Source: Chloroflexota bacterium (GTDB lineage: Bacteria > Chloroflexota > Dehalococcoidia > Lucifugimonadales > UBA3495). Taken from it: a stretch of 36,763 nt of DNA. Below are positions 1 through 7,765 of the stretch, in pieces. Under the pieces are notes generated by a model, which saw only the letters and a program-made list of their open reading frames with translations, was not told the origin of the DNA and did not search any database. Position 1 is the stretch's first letter, and each line of letters begins with the position of its first letter. The position numbers were made by a program, and so were the translations under genes. The stretch is taken from the NCBI GenBank assembly GCA_028875655.1, contig JAPPCX010000020.1, positions 1 to 36,763 on the forward strand. Reading direction: 5' to 3'.

Positions 1-1
1 G

Positions 2-403
2 CTTCCCTTCCCACAGCACCACTGCAAGTTTCCAACAGTTTTTAGGATAGGCTCTAAATACCACAATGGCCATCCGGACCTTGTTGTTCAGGGTGTCTAT
101 GCCGGCAACTCTGTTCGGGCCGGCGATCAAGGTGTGGAGATCAAAACCACGAGAAAGAAGGGAGGAGCCGTCGACACTCACGGTGCGCGAAACCAATGGT
201 TGTGCGTCTTTGTGTACAGCGTCGATAATGAAACTGAGCCCGCAATTGACCGGCTGCCTATGACGTTCACCGAAGTTTATCTGAGCCAGGTAACTACGGC
301 GGATTTTAGACAAAACCCGCGTGGCGAGCTTGGCACCCGGACAGCCACGTTGCATCGCTATGGCATAAGGAAGTTGAGGGAAAACTGGCTGTACAAGGTT
401 TAG
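2..403 (+). CDS. PD-(D/E)XK restriction endonuclease, C-terminal part (5' end outside window)
   Basis: The reading frame is open from the window edge to a TAG at 401-403, giving about 133 residues of a protein whose start is missing. It contains HPDLVVQG (from about 71), then 20 residues after that aspartate the stretch GVEIKTT (about 128-148). This matches the PD...ExK metal-binding core of PD-(D/E)XK nucleases. A conserved-looking ARNQWLCVFVY strand follows the active site. It runs towards the DNA methyltransferase on the opposite strand, with 14 bp between the two stop codons, so I read it as the cutting half of a type II restriction-modification system. The ATGs at 66 and 134 are out of frame or internal to the nuclease core and are not believable starts. 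The fold call is from motif reading only; cleavage specificity cannot be seen. Confidence 0.7.
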   Translation, partial: LPFPQHHCKFPTVFRIGSKYHNGHPDLVVQGVYAGNSVRAGDQGVEIKTTRKKGGAVDTHGARNQWLCVFVYSVDNETEPAIDRLPMTFTEVYLSQVTTADFRQNPRGELGTRTATLHRYGIRKLRENWLYKV

Positions 404-417
404 GCGATCTCTGTCCG

Positions 418-1554
418 CTATGTCGCCAAGTTTGCGAGAGGTTCTATCGCCCTGGTGGCCATGTCAAAGTAATGCGGATCCCTCTCGACCCCTATCGAAG
501 CGTACCCAACCGCCTCCGCCGCAGCCAGCGTGGAGCCGGCGCCAGCGAACGGGTCAACTACCACCCCCTTGCCTAGCGGAAGTACTCCCCTCACCACTTC
601 ACGCAGAAACGTTTGCGGCTTCAGACTGGGGTGCGGCGCGATTGCCTTCTCTTTTTTCCCGGTGGGGGCGGACCGTATCACGTCGCCAAAAGGCGCCGAA
701 TCAGACGGGCGCCGAAATCCTCCCGTTTGCCACTTTCGCAAATTGTCCTGAACCCGGCCTTCAATTGGTTTTCGGAACAAAACCCAAGGCTCCCACATCG
801 ACCTAGGCAATACGCTGACGCCGTCAAACTCTTCATGGGCTGCTTTAGGCCGGTCGCCGCCCCGCATGGTCATAACCAATCTGATAATGGCGCCCCTTCT
901 TTCGAGTCCTGCATCCGAAAGCGCACCAGAAACTATATCTACTAGCAATGGATTCGAAGCCACTAATGTGTTCGCCCCCGGCCTCAGCTTGGGGAAAAGC
1001 AACTTCGCCCAGATGAAAAAGAACTCTCGCAGCTGTGCCTTCTGAACCGCGGTTAGTGTGGTAAAACGCGGTAACGGGGCTCGCGAATGGCCATCATAAG
1101 ATGGTGGGATTCTCCATACGCCGCCTTTGCCGTTACGGAGTTTTGACTGTTCTTTCGGCGTGTATTCCTGCAAGCCATACGGAGGATCCGTTACTACGGC
1201 ATGGATGCTGTTGTCTTCTTGGGTATCCAGCCAGTCAAAACAGTCGCCATGAACCAACGTAGCCTTCTCGAAATGGAACGGCTCTTGCCATAGGGAACCA
1301 TCGGCAAGGGGACGTTGTAGATAACCCCCATCGCCCGTATTAAGGCGATAAACCCCACGACGCTCTCTAACGAACACGCCGGGAGTGTTGAGGCGTAAGT
1401 ATGACCTGATTGAAGACTCCGGCGTTTGGCCGTTGACTTTGGCCACCCGCTCCGCGATTTGCTTGGCAGATAGACCGTCCGACGAAAATTGCATCACCCG
1501 GATTATGGCATCGCGCACCTGACCCGGAGCGTTCTTTTCTGTTCCCGGTTCCAT
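418..1554 (-). CDS. Site-specific DNA methyltransferase, beta class, with N-terminal winged-helix domain
   Basis: This 378-residue protein transfers a methyl group from S-adenosylmethionine to DNA. Motif IV is DPPY at residues 123-126 (HAVVTDPPYG), and the SAM-binding motif I is DPFAGAGST near 334-342. The order IV, then target recognition region, then I is the beta class; DPPY favours N6-adenine but does not exclude N4-cytosine. Residues about 10-72 form a winged-helix region (AIIRVMQFSSDGLSAKQIAE through RRGVYRL) resembling the HARE-HTH domain, which could bind DNA or the gene's own promoter. It is convergent with the PD-(D/E)XK frame at 2-403. The ATG at 1554 lies 6 nt after a good -10 box and has no Shine-Dalgarno, so the mRNA is probably leaderless. 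Confidence 0.88.
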   Translation of the reverse strand: MEPGTEKNAPGQVRDAIIRVMQFSSDGLSAKQIAERVAKVNGQTPESSIRSYLRLNTPGVFVRERRGVYRLNTGDGGYLQRPLADGSLWQEPFHFEKATLVHGDCFDWLDTQEDNSIHAVVTDPPYGLQEYTPKEQSKLRNGKGGVWRIPPSYDGHSRAPLPRFTTLTAVQKAQLREFFFIWAKLLFPKLRPGANTLVASNPLLVDIVSGALSDAGLERRGAIIRLVMTMRGGDRPKAAHEEFDGVSVLPRSMWEPWVLFRKPIEGRVQDNLRKWQTGGFRRPSDSAPFGDVIRSAPTGKKEKAIAPHPSLKPQTFLREVVRGVLPLGKGVVVDPFAGAGSTLAAAEAVGYASIGVERDPHYFDMATRAIEPLANLAT

Positions 1555-1560
1555 GGCTGC

Positions 1561-1589
1561 AATGTAGACGTCTGGACGTCCTTTGTCAA
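1561..1589 (-). promoter_or_regulatory. Methyltransferase promoter with twin GACGTC palindromes
   Basis: On the minus strand TTGACA (1584-1589) is followed by a 17-bp spacer and TACATT (1561-1566), then 6 nt and the ATG. The spacer contains GGACGTCC directly followed by AGACGTCT, two 8-bp palindromes sharing GACGTC; the second runs into the -10 box. Transcription would begin at or next to the A of the ATG. The palindromes could be an operator for the N-terminal winged helix of the methyltransferase, or methylation targets. Confidence 0.6.
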
Positions 1590-1706
1590 CCGCCGGGAGT
1601 CGCGGGCGCCCGTATCTCCAATCCTGCCATTGCTTTGGATCTGGACTGCCCAGAAGCCAGTTTCATCAAAGGAGCAGTCGAGAATTGTCACGCCGTACAG
1701 GTTTGC

Positions 1707-1734
1707 TTGACACCCGGATGGTCAAGGCTATGAT
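1707..1734 (+). promoter_or_regulatory. Likely dapB promoter
   Basis: TTGACA (1707-1712), a 16-bp spacer and TATGAT (1729-1734) form a near-consensus sigma70-type promoter. The predicted start near 1741 gives a leader of about 78 nt before dapB. A 12-bp perfect palindrome, ATGATGCATCAT (1733-1744), overlaps the -10 box and start site and could be an operator. Confidence 0.55.
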
Positions 1735-1818
1735 GATGCATCATACGCGACCAACCGACCCGAGCAACGCAGCAGTATATCTTCCTCAAGCCCACTCTGG
1801 AATCAGGAGCGCTGTATC

Positions 1819-2628
1819 ATGACGTCATCGGCACAAAATGGCACCATTTCGGTTTTGATACACGGCGCCACGGGGCGCATGGGCGCGGAGACGGTACGCG
1901 CCGTATCGGCGGCCGCTGACCTCCACCTGGTCGGCGCAACCTGTCACACTCCAAGGGGCGACACGCTGCCAACGCCGGCCGGCGAGGTGCCCCTGTCAAC
2001 CGATCTGGCATCTTTGTTGGACGCCACGAACCCCGACGTCATGGTGGAATTTACCCATGCCGATGCCTGCATGGTCGCCGCTCCCCTGGCCGCCGACCGC
2101 GGCATCCACATGGTACTGGGGGCCAGCGGCCTGAATGCCCAGCAACTGCAAGAGCTGGATACCATGAGCCGGGAGCACGGCGTCGGGATCATCGTCGCCC
2201 CGAACTTCGCGCTTGGCGCAGTGGTGCTGAAAAGGCTCGCCGAGCAGGCAGCGGCGTTCTTTGACTACGTGGACGTGGTGGAGGCTCACCACGAGATGAA
2301 AATCGATTCCCCGTCGGGCTTTTCCATGGCCATTGCCAGGGGAATGCGCGACCAGCGGGATAGCGATTTCCAGCGCAACGAAACGACCGTGCATCACCTG
2401 CCCGAAACCCGGGGCGGCGACATCGGCGGTGCCGGTATCCACAGCCTGCGCCTGCCCGGACGCAGCGCCCACCACGAGGTGATTTTCGGCGCCGCCGGCC
2501 AGACCCTGAGCATACGGCACGACACCCTCGGCCGCGATTGCTACATGCCCGGCGTCCTTAGATGCGTGCGAGAAGTGGTCAATCGCCCCGGGCTTACGGT
2601 GGGGTTGGAAACCGTGCTTGGCCTGTAG
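1819..2628 (+). CDS. dapB: 4-hydroxy-tetrahydrodipicolinate reductase
   Basis: DapB reduces 4-hydroxy-tetrahydrodipicolinate with NAD(P)H on the cytosolic route to diaminopimelate and lysine. The 269-residue length is normal. The N-terminus has the dinucleotide motif VLIHGATGRMG at residues 12-22. The catalytic/substrate segment EAHHEMKIDSPSG lies at about 155-167, with the paired histidines, the lysine and the SPSG loop of the family. AGGAG at 1805-1809 is 9 nt before the ATG. asd and dapA follow on the same strand, with one small membrane gene between, so this is a lysine/DAP gene cluster; lysA is at 10.5-11.9 kb on the other strand. Confidence 0.95.
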   Translation: MTSSAQNGTISVLIHGATGRMGAETVRAVSAAADLHLVGATCHTPRGDTLPTPAGEVPLSTDLASLLDATNPDVMVEFTHADACMVAAPLAADRGIHMVLGASGLNAQQLQELDTMSREHGVGIIVAPNFALGAVVLKRLAEQAAAFFDYVDVVEAHHEMKIDSPSGFSMAIARGMRDQRDSDFQRNETTVHHLPETRGGDIGGAGIHSLRLPGRSAHHEVIFGAAGQTLSIRHDTLGRDCYMPGVLRCVREVVNRPGLTVGLETVLGL

Positions 2629-2654
2629 CAGGCCCGACCAGCTATGCGACATTA

Positions 2655-2683
2655 TGGACGCAAACGCTCAGTGGGTGTAACCT
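2655..2683 (+). promoter_or_regulatory. Possible leaderless promoter for the membrane coiled-coil gene
   Basis: TGGACG (2655-2660), a 17-bp spacer and TAACCT (2678-2683) end 6 nt before the ATG at 2690. The gene has no recognisable Shine-Dalgarno. Both hexamers are imperfect, so the call rests mainly on geometry shared with other genes here. Confidence 0.3.
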
Positions 2684-2689
2684 GAAATA

Positions 2690-3133
2690 ATGCGCGGCAG
2701 TCGCCAACGGCAAACACGCCAGCGCCGTGTTTCCCGCCGAGTTAATGCCTGGATACTGGGCGGATACGTCGGCGTCGCTGCTTCGGCAGCGGCACTGAAG
2801 GCGTGGCAAATCGTCGTTGGTCCACATATCGTTGGTTGGCTTGCCAAAACCAACGCGATTGTCTGGGATACGATTACGCTGGCCGCCACCCTTGGTGCAC
2901 TGGCCTTGGGAGTGAGGGAAATGGTACTGGCTTACTTCATACGCAAAGAGTACGAAGACGAAATAGCGGCTATCCGTGCGGAACGGGACGCAGCTTTACA
3001 GCAAACTCAGAACGACATGCTGCTGCAACTGATAGAGCAAAACCGCCAACTGATAGAGCAAAACCGTCAACTCATTGAACGCCTTGACCGTCAAAGCAAC
3101 GGTCACAGCCCTGAAACACCCGACGAACCATAG
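2690..3133 (+). CDS. Small membrane protein with C-terminal coiled coil
   Basis: I do not recognise a family for this 147-residue protein. The first 20 residues are strongly basic. Two hydrophobic segments follow, at about 21-50 (WILGGYVGVAASAAALKAW and on) and 60-84 (TITLAATLGALALG and on). From about 88 the chain is charged and helical, ending in a heptad array LIEQNRQ-LIEQNRQ-LIERLDR, then a short polar tail. This suggests a membrane-anchored coiled coil with the helix in the cytosol, perhaps for oligomerisation. Its TAG stop (3131-3133) is part of the TAGGAG that serves as the asd ribosome-binding site, so it is probably translationally coupled to asd. Nothing links it directly to lysine synthesis. 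Confidence 0.7.
   Translation: MRGSRQRQTRQRRVSRRVNAWILGGYVGVAASAAALKAWQIVVGPHIVGWLAKTNAIVWDTITLAATLGALALGVREMVLAYFIRKEYEDEIAAIRAERDAALQQTQNDMLLQLIEQNRQLIEQNRQLIERLDRQSNGHSPETPDEP
3029..3070 (+). repeat. Tandem 21-bp in-frame repeat
   Basis: Two 21-bp units starting CTGATAGAGCAAAACCG differ by one base (CCAA versus TCAA endings). A third, diverged unit follows. They encode the LIEQNRQ heptads of the coiled coil and could expand or contract by slippage without breaking the frame. Confidence 0.85.
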
Positions 3134-3140
3134 GAGCGAA

Positions 3141-4175
3141 ATGGACCTGCAAGGATTGAAACTCGCCATCGTTGGCGCCACCGGCGCCGTCGGTCAGGAA
3201 ACCCTGCGTATCATTGAGGCCCGGTATCCCGAACACCGGAACTTGAAACTCCTGGCCTCCAAGCGTTCCGCAGGCCGCAAGATGGAGGTGAACGGCAAGA
3301 CGTTCACCGTGGCCGAGACCGCCGATGACAGTTTCGATGACGCTGACCTCGTCTTCATCTCCGCTCGCACCGAGGACTCTCGTCGGTTCGGGCCGATCGC
3401 CGCCGCGGCCGGCGCTATGGTCATCGACGACTCCAGCGCTTTCCGGATGGATCCGAGGGTTCCGTTGGTGGTGCCGGAAATCAACGGCGACGATCTGGAT
3501 TGCCACGACGGCATAGTGTCCATTCCCAATTGTTCAACTACGCCGCTGGTGATGGTGGCCCATCCGCTGCGCCAGGCCAGCCCCATCCGCCGGATCGTCG
3601 CGGACACCTACCAATCGGTTTCGGGCGCCGGCGGCGCGGCCATGAACGAATTGCGCGACCAGACCCGCACGGTGATGCACGGCGGCCCCGCCGTACCCGA
3701 GGCGCAACCGCAGCAGATTGCTTTCAACGCCATCCCCCAGATCGACAGCTTCACCGAATCCGGCTACACCCGTGAAGAAGAAAAGATGATCAACGAAAGC
3801 CGCAAGATACTGCACGAGCCGAATATGGCGGTCTCCGCCACGTGCGTGCGGGTGCCGGTGTTCGTTTCGCACTGCGTTGCGGCCCACCTGGAGTTTGAAC
3901 AACCGGTGTCTCCCGGCGAAGCCAGGGAACTGCTCAGCGCGATGCCAGGAGTCACAATACAGGACAACCCTGACCAAAGCGTTTATCCCATGCCTGTGGA
4001 TGCCGCCGGCCGTGACGACGTTTTTGTTGGCCGCATCCGACAGGATGCTTCTCACGCCAACGGGCTGGCGATGTGGATAGTTACGGATAACCTGGTGAAA
4101 GGCGCCGCGCTCAACGCCCTGCAAATCGCCGAACACGCCGTCCGGCGCAACGCAGTCCACGGCCGGCGCAGCTGA
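3141..4175 (+). CDS. asd: Aspartate-semialdehyde dehydrogenase
   Basis: Asd reduces aspartyl phosphate to aspartate semialdehyde with NADPH, the branch point for lysine, threonine and methionine. The 344-residue product starts MDLQGLKLAIVGATGAVGQE, an NADP-binding GATGAVG loop. The nucleophile is Cys131 in SIPNCSTT, with the downstream SGAGGAAMNEL loop and the RVPVFVSH substrate/histidine region. I chose the ATG at 3141 because TAGGAG (3131-3136) precedes it and the family normally starts about ten residues before GATG. An in-frame start at 3075 would add 22 residues lying inside the upstream gene. It sits between dapB and dapA. Confidence 0.94.
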   Translation: MDLQGLKLAIVGATGAVGQETLRIIEARYPEHRNLKLLASKRSAGRKMEVNGKTFTVAETADDSFDDADLVFISARTEDSRRFGPIAAAAGAMVIDDSSAFRMDPRVPLVVPEINGDDLDCHDGIVSIPNCSTTPLVMVAHPLRQASPIRRIVADTYQSVSGAGGAAMNELRDQTRTVMHGGPAVPEAQPQQIAFNAIPQIDSFTESGYTREEEKMINESRKILHEPNMAVSATCVRVPVFVSHCVAAHLEFEQPVSPGEARELLSAMPGVTIQDNPDQSVYPMPVDAAGRDDVFVGRIRQDASHANGLAMWIVTDNLVKGAALNALQIAEHAVRRNAVHGRRS

Positions 4176-4235
4176 CGCCGGAGCCGTTTCATGTACTGAT
4201 TCCGCCGGTCTATCGCCCATTGCAGCGCGAATGTG

Positions 4236-4241
4236 TATAAT
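4236..4241 (+). promoter_or_regulatory. Possible dapA -10 box
   Basis: A perfect TATAAT lies in the 152-bp asd-dapA gap, preceded by TGTG. I see no matching -35 hexamer at 16-18 bp. A start near 4248 would give dapA its own transcript with an 80-nt leader. Confidence 0.35.
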
Positions 4242-4259
4242 GCCGGGAATATGCTTGAG

Positions 4260-4292
4260 ACTCGAGCTGGTTTCAGGCCAGATATGTCGAGT
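4260..4292 (+). promoter_or_regulatory. Stem-loop in the dapA leader
   Basis: ACTCGA (4260-4265) pairs with TCGAGT (4287-4292), and inside it CTGG (4267-4270) pairs with CCAG (4278-4281). The result is a two-tier hairpin between the TATAAT and the dapA ribosome-binding site. It is not a recognisable lysine riboswitch, being far too short. It may be a small leader structure or chance. Confidence 0.35.
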
Positions 4293-4327
4293 AATTCGGC
4301 GCGGGCGCCGGCAAGGAGGGACGGATC

Positions 4328-5230
4328 ATGCCTACTGAGATTGGCCGATTGATCACAGCCATGGTGACACCGTTTGACGCCGAGGGACAGGTTGACTACG
4401 AACAGGCCAAGCGCCTTGCCATCGCCCTTCTGGATTCGGGATCCGACGGCTTGGTGGTGACCGGCACTACGGGGGAAGGGCCGGCCCTCTCCATGGAAGA
4501 GAAGGCGCGCCTTTACGGAGAGGTCAAGGACGCCATCGGTTCGCGCGGCGCGGTGATCGCCGGAACCAGCGACAACAACACCGCCGCGTCCATTGAGCTG
4601 AGTCGAGAGGCCGAGCAGGTGGGAGCCGACGCCCTGCTGCTGACCGTGCCCGCCTACAATAAACCCCCGCAGGAGGGCCTCTACCAGCACTTTCGGGCCC
4701 TGGCGGAATGCACCAACCTGCCGGGAATGCTGTACAACGTTCCCAGTCGCACCAGCCTCAACATGACCAACGACACCACCGTTCGTTTGGCTGAGATTGA
4801 AAATATCATCGGCATCAAGGAAGCCAGCAGCGACCCCGTACAGATTGCCAAAGTCATTCGCGATACCCCCGACGACTTCCGCGTGTGGTCCGGCAATGAC
4901 GACGAGACGTTCGGCATCATGTCCATGGGCGGGTTCGGAGTGGTCAGCGTTGCGGCTCACCTGGTCGGCAATCAGATCAAGCAGATGATTGGGTTGACCC
5001 TGGAAGGCGACGTCGAAGCCGCCGGCGCCGAACATTTGCGGCTGCTCGATATGTTCAAGGGACTGTTCATCGTCTCCAACCCGATTCCCGTCAAGTATGG
5101 CCTGAACCAGTCGGGGTTCGACGTGGGCGACCCCAGGCTGCCTTTGGTGCCGCCCGACGAGCGTACTGCCGCCCAACTTGACGAATTGCTCCAGCGATAC
5201 GACATCGACATTGCAGCGCCGGTGGACTGA
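4328..5230 (+). CDS. dapA: 4-hydroxy-tetrahydrodipicolinate synthase
   Basis: DapA condenses pyruvate with aspartate semialdehyde, the first committed step to diaminopimelate. At 300 residues it is full length for this TIM-barrel family. GTTGEGPALS (about 46-55) is the pyruvate/substrate loop. The catalytic tyrosine is Y136 in YNVPSRT, and the Schiff-base lysine is K164 in IGIKEASSD. YNKPPQEGLYQHF matches the conserved loop before it. A strong AAGGAGGG (about 4312-4319) precedes the ATG. It follows asd after 152 bp and may have its own promoter. A strong hairpin overlaps its stop codon. Confidence 0.95.
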   Translation: MPTEIGRLITAMVTPFDAEGQVDYEQAKRLAIALLDSGSDGLVVTGTTGEGPALSMEEKARLYGEVKDAIGSRGAVIAGTSDNNTAASIELSREAEQVGADALLLTVPAYNKPPQEGLYQHFRALAECTNLPGMLYNVPSRTSLNMTNDTTVRLAEIENIIGIKEASSDPVQIAKVIRDTPDDFRVWSGNDDETFGIMSMGGFGVVSVAAHLVGNQIKQMIGLTLEGDVEAAGAEHLRLLDMFKGLFIVSNPIPVKYGLNQSGFDVGDPRLPLVPPDERTAAQLDELLQRYDIDIAAPVD

Positions 5231-5243
5231 GGTTCCACCGGCG
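5217..5243 (+). terminator. Hairpin at the dapA stop codon
   Basis: A perfect 10-bp stem, CGCCGGTGGA with TCCACCGGCG, and a 7-nt loop span the dapA TGA. No T tract follows, so it is either a weak intrinsic terminator or an mRNA 3'-end stabiliser for the lysine cluster. Confidence 0.45.
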
Positions 5244-5378
5244 TTCGCCAATCCTCCTAACCGACGTTCCGGTTCGCCCGACCGGCGAGGCCATTCCCAT
5301 AACTAACTGTTTTGCCGGTCGGTACGAAATGCATTAAACAGATCGCATACTTTTGCCGGTATGAGCAGGAGCAACGAC

Positions 5379-6275
5379 ATGCCACTCAAAACCGTAATAT
5401 TTGTGGATGGCCAGAACTTCCGGCACAACCTGCGGGACTTCCACTTTCGCTCCGATCCTCCCCACCCGAACAATCCGGAATACCGCCTCGATGAGAAGCA
5501 CTTCCGTTGGCAGGAGTTCTTCCAGGACGCGCTGACAAAATTTGACGACGTTACCGGTTGGGAGCACCAGTTGGTGCGGGTCTATTGGTATTACGCCGAG
5601 AATATCACGCCTTGGTCCCCCAATCTCTGGCGGGCGCAGCGCATCGCAGACGAGCACGGCGCGCGAATCCCCGAGCTGACCCCGGAGTTGGTGATTCAGA
5701 AGGTCCAGGATTGGTACGAGCACGAATACCGGCGATTCCACCAACTTCGCAAATCGGTTTTCGAAGAAATACAGCAGAACACCAATTTCCTGGAGTTCAG
5801 GTACGTGGGTCAATACGTAGTTCAACCGTTCCGGCCTTACCGGTTGGACTATGACTATGATGGCAACATCACCTTCCAGGGGACCCAGGTGGGCGAAAAG
5901 GGCGTTGACATCGGCATCGCCGTGGACATGATCTCCAAGATGAGCAGCTTCGACGCTGCGGTACTGGTCTCGGGAGACAGCGATTTCTTCCCGGTGGTGC
6001 GTTACCTGAAAGACAACCTCAAGTACGTGTACCATTTCTCCGTAGGCCGCGGGGTTGGCCAGGATACCCAGTTCCTGTCTTCGGGGCTGCGCGGGGTGGT
6101 GGACTGTTTCCACGGATTCGACGAACTGGAGTTGCTCAGCAACTACGTCAACGAGAACGCCGGCATCCCGCCGGCCATCATGGACAGCATTAACCTGCGA
6201 ACGGCGGAATTGGAGCGCATGCTTGAGGATTATCCCCTGCATTACCGGCACGAGCCGGAAACGCTCTTGCGCTGA
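5379..6275 (+). CDS. NYN (PIN-like) domain protein
   Basis: This 298-residue protein has the NYN nuclease fold. The first acidic motif is VIFVDGQNFRHN near the N-terminus. The second cluster is DIGIAVDMISKM, and the third is VLVSGDSDFFPVVRYL (about 194-209). The aspartates in VDGQN, GVDIGIAVD and SGDSDF are the expected metal ligands of this RNase-like family. I chose the ATG at 5379 because AGGAG (5367-5371) is 7 nt upstream; the in-frame ATG at 5361 has no ribosome-binding site. It lies downstream of dapA and ends only 3 bp from the stop of the convergent acyltransferase. Its RNA substrate, if any, is unknown. Confidence 0.85.
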   Translation: MPLKTVIFVDGQNFRHNLRDFHFRSDPPHPNNPEYRLDEKHFRWQEFFQDALTKFDDVTGWEHQLVRVYWYYAENITPWSPNLWRAQRIADEHGARIPELTPELVIQKVQDWYEHEYRRFHQLRKSVFEEIQQNTNFLEFRYVGQYVVQPFRPYRLDYDYDGNITFQGTQVGEKGVDIGIAVDMISKMSSFDAAVLVSGDSDFFPVVRYLKDNLKYVYHFSVGRGVGQDTQFLSSGLRGVVDCFHGFDELELLSNYVNENAGIPPAIMDSINLRTAELERMLEDYPLHYRHEPETLLR

Positions 6276-6278
6276 TAC

Positions 6279-6980
6279 TTAGGCTGACCGCTGACCCGGC
6301 GCCTTTTCCCGGTCGCGTTCCCCTTCTTCCGAGGGCCGCGGTCGCAATGCGTCTGCGTACGCGCCCCGGTACGATTCCGGTACCAGCGCCGCGATTCGCT
6401 CCATCACCATGTCGGTCACGGAGTTCAGCAGCGCCTTGGTAATCGGCCCCTCGACCATGGGCGGCGTGAACGGAGTGCCGATGTTGACCTGCCAACTGGC
6501 CAGCGGCACGGGCATGCGCCACGCCGGGAATTTCTCCGAACCGGATATGCCCACCGGCAGGATCGGCGCCTGGGTCTTCAAGGCCAGCCACGCCAGTCCG
6601 GTGCGGGCCTGGCGCAATTGGCCCGTTTGGCTGATCCCTCCCTCGGGAAACATCAGGATTGCCTGGTCTTTCTGCAAAGCGTCCAGCGCATAGCGCAGGG
6701 CTTCGCCACCCCCGCGCTCACGGTCCAGCGGCACCGCTCCCACAGCGTTGCAGTAGAACCGTCCGATGGCTTTGTTCCACAGCTCTTTCTTCGCCAAAAA
6801 AACTATCGGCCTCGGCAGCGCGACCACCAGCGTGCCGGCGTCGTTCATGGACAGGTGGTTGCTGGCCACCAGCAGCGGGCCAAATGGAGGCATTGCTTCC
6901 TGCCCGGTGATGGTTAATCGTCCGGTCAACGACCAGATGACTTGCCCGAAGCGGCGGCTGGGCTGATACAACCAGGCCAA
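6279..6980 (-). CDS. plsC: 1-acyl-sn-glycerol-3-phosphate acyltransferase family (PlsC-like)
   Basis: PlsC-type enzymes acylate lysophosphatidate at the inner membrane during phospholipid synthesis. The 233-residue protein has the catalytic NHLSMND (an NHx4D motif) near residue 36 and the glycerophosphate-binding FPEGGIS near 113. Between them lie the usual hydrophobic stretch and VPLDRERGG. The start is a TTG at 6978-6980, supported by GGAGGAGG just upstream on the minus strand. The C-terminal tail (about 210-233) is charged and probably disordered. It lies 41 bp downstream of cytidylate kinase, an arrangement seen in many bacteria where cmk and plsC are neighbours. Acyl donor and exact acceptor are not deducible. 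Confidence 0.87.
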   Translation of the reverse strand: MAWLYQPSRRFGQVIWSLTGRLTITGQEAMPPFGPLLVASNHLSMNDAGTLVVALPRPIVFLAKKELWNKAIGRFYCNAVGAVPLDRERGGGEALRYALDALQKDQAILMFPEGGISQTGQLRQARTGLAWLALKTQAPILPVGISGSEKFPAWRMPVPLASWQVNIGTPFTPPMVEGPITKALLNSVTDMVMERIAALVPESYRGAYADALRPRPSEEGERDREKAPGQRSA

Positions 6981-6990
6981 TGTTCCTCCT

Positions 6991-7019
6991 CCGTATCTCT
7001 GGTGGCCCGTATCTCTGGT
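6991..7019. repeat. 13-bp direct repeat between cmk and plsC
   Basis: CCGTATCTCTGGT occurs at 6991-7003 and again at 7007-7019, separated by 3 bp. It fills most of the cmk-plsC gap next to the plsC ribosome-binding site and is probably a small local duplication. Confidence 0.7.
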
Positions 7020-7021
7020 CG

Positions 7022-7732
7022 CTAGGAATGGGCGTCGGAGCCGGCGTCAATCCGGGATATGACGGCGGCCACGCATTGAGCAAAGTCCAGGCGTTCCGTA
7101 TTGATGACTATCGCGCCGTTGGGCACCGTTAGTGGAGAATCGGCCCGTTGGCTGTCCAGCCGGTCCCGCAGGTTGGTGTCGGCCAGGGCCTGCTGGTATT
7201 CCAACACGCTGCCCGCCTCTTTCTGCTGCTGCAAGCGACGCCGGGCGCGTTCCTCCGGGGACGCCTCGAAATACAGCTTCACGTCCGCATCGGGCAGCAC
7301 CACCGACCCGATGTCTCGCCCCACCATCACAATTCCTCCGTCGGCGGCAATCGCTCTTTGCTGCATGAGCAGCGCGCGCCGCGCCGCGGACCCGGCCGCC
7401 ACCGCTGAAACGTTCCGGTCGATCTCCTCGGAAGTCAAATCGTCCGCGCCCAGCGTGTGGCCGTCCACTATGATTATCGCTGGCCTTTCGGCGTCTGCCA
7501 CGGACATGCTGCAACTTTCCGCCAGGCGCCCCATGACCTCATCATCATCGACCCGTTGCCCGCAATGCAAAGCCAGCCAGGTCAACGCTCGGTACATGAT
7601 GCCGGTGTCGAGAAAACGCAGGCCGAGCCGGGTTGCCGCCTCCCGCCCCACGGAAGTCTTCCCCGAGGCCACCGGTCCGTCGATCGCGACCACCGGCCCC
7701 CGGCTCACGCTCGTATTACGGCCGGCATTCAT
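7022..7732 (-). CDS. cmk: Cytidylate kinase
   Basis: Cmk phosphorylates CMP and dCMP with ATP for nucleotide supply. The 236-residue product has the P-loop AIDGPVASGKTSVG at about 14-27, then LGLRFLDTGIMYRALTWLAL, the family's CMP-binding region. GRDIGSVVLPDADVKLYFEA and the lid EERARRR follow. The longest frame reaches 7801, but I place the start at the ATG at 7732 because normal family members begin 10-15 residues before the P-loop. An extended -10 box (TGCTATAAT) also ends 7 nt upstream of that ATG, so the message would be leaderless and the extra codons would not be transcribed. plsC follows in the same direction. Confidence 0.93.
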   Translation of the reverse strand: MNAGRNTSVSRGPVVAIDGPVASGKTSVGREAATRLGLRFLDTGIMYRALTWLALHCGQRVDDDEVMGRLAESCSMSVADAERPAIIIVDGHTLGADDLTSEEIDRNVSAVAAGSAARRALLMQQRAIAADGGIVMVGRDIGSVVLPDADVKLYFEASPEERARRRLQQQKEAGSVLEYQQALADTNLRDRLDSQRADSPLTVPNGAIVINTERLDFAQCVAAVISRIDAGSDAHS

Positions 7733-7739
7733 GAGCCGG

Positions 7740-7748
7740 ATTATAGCA
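7740..7748 (-). promoter_or_regulatory. Extended -10 promoter of cmk
   Basis: TGCTATAAT on the minus strand is a perfect extended -10 element, followed by CCGGCTC and the cmk ATG. No good -35 is seen, as is common for extended -10 promoters. It predicts a leaderless cmk transcript. Confidence 0.6.
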
Positions 7749-7765
7749 TCCGGGTATCGGCCCGC

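Noticed and set aside
4260-4292. Lysine riboswitch upstream of dapA
   Set aside because: The leader is under 100 nt and has only one small hairpin; the lysine riboswitch needs a five-helix aptamer of about 170 nt.
4052-5251. 399-codon minus-strand frame opposite dapA
   Set aside because: dapA on the plus strand has all its catalytic motifs; the antisense frame has none.
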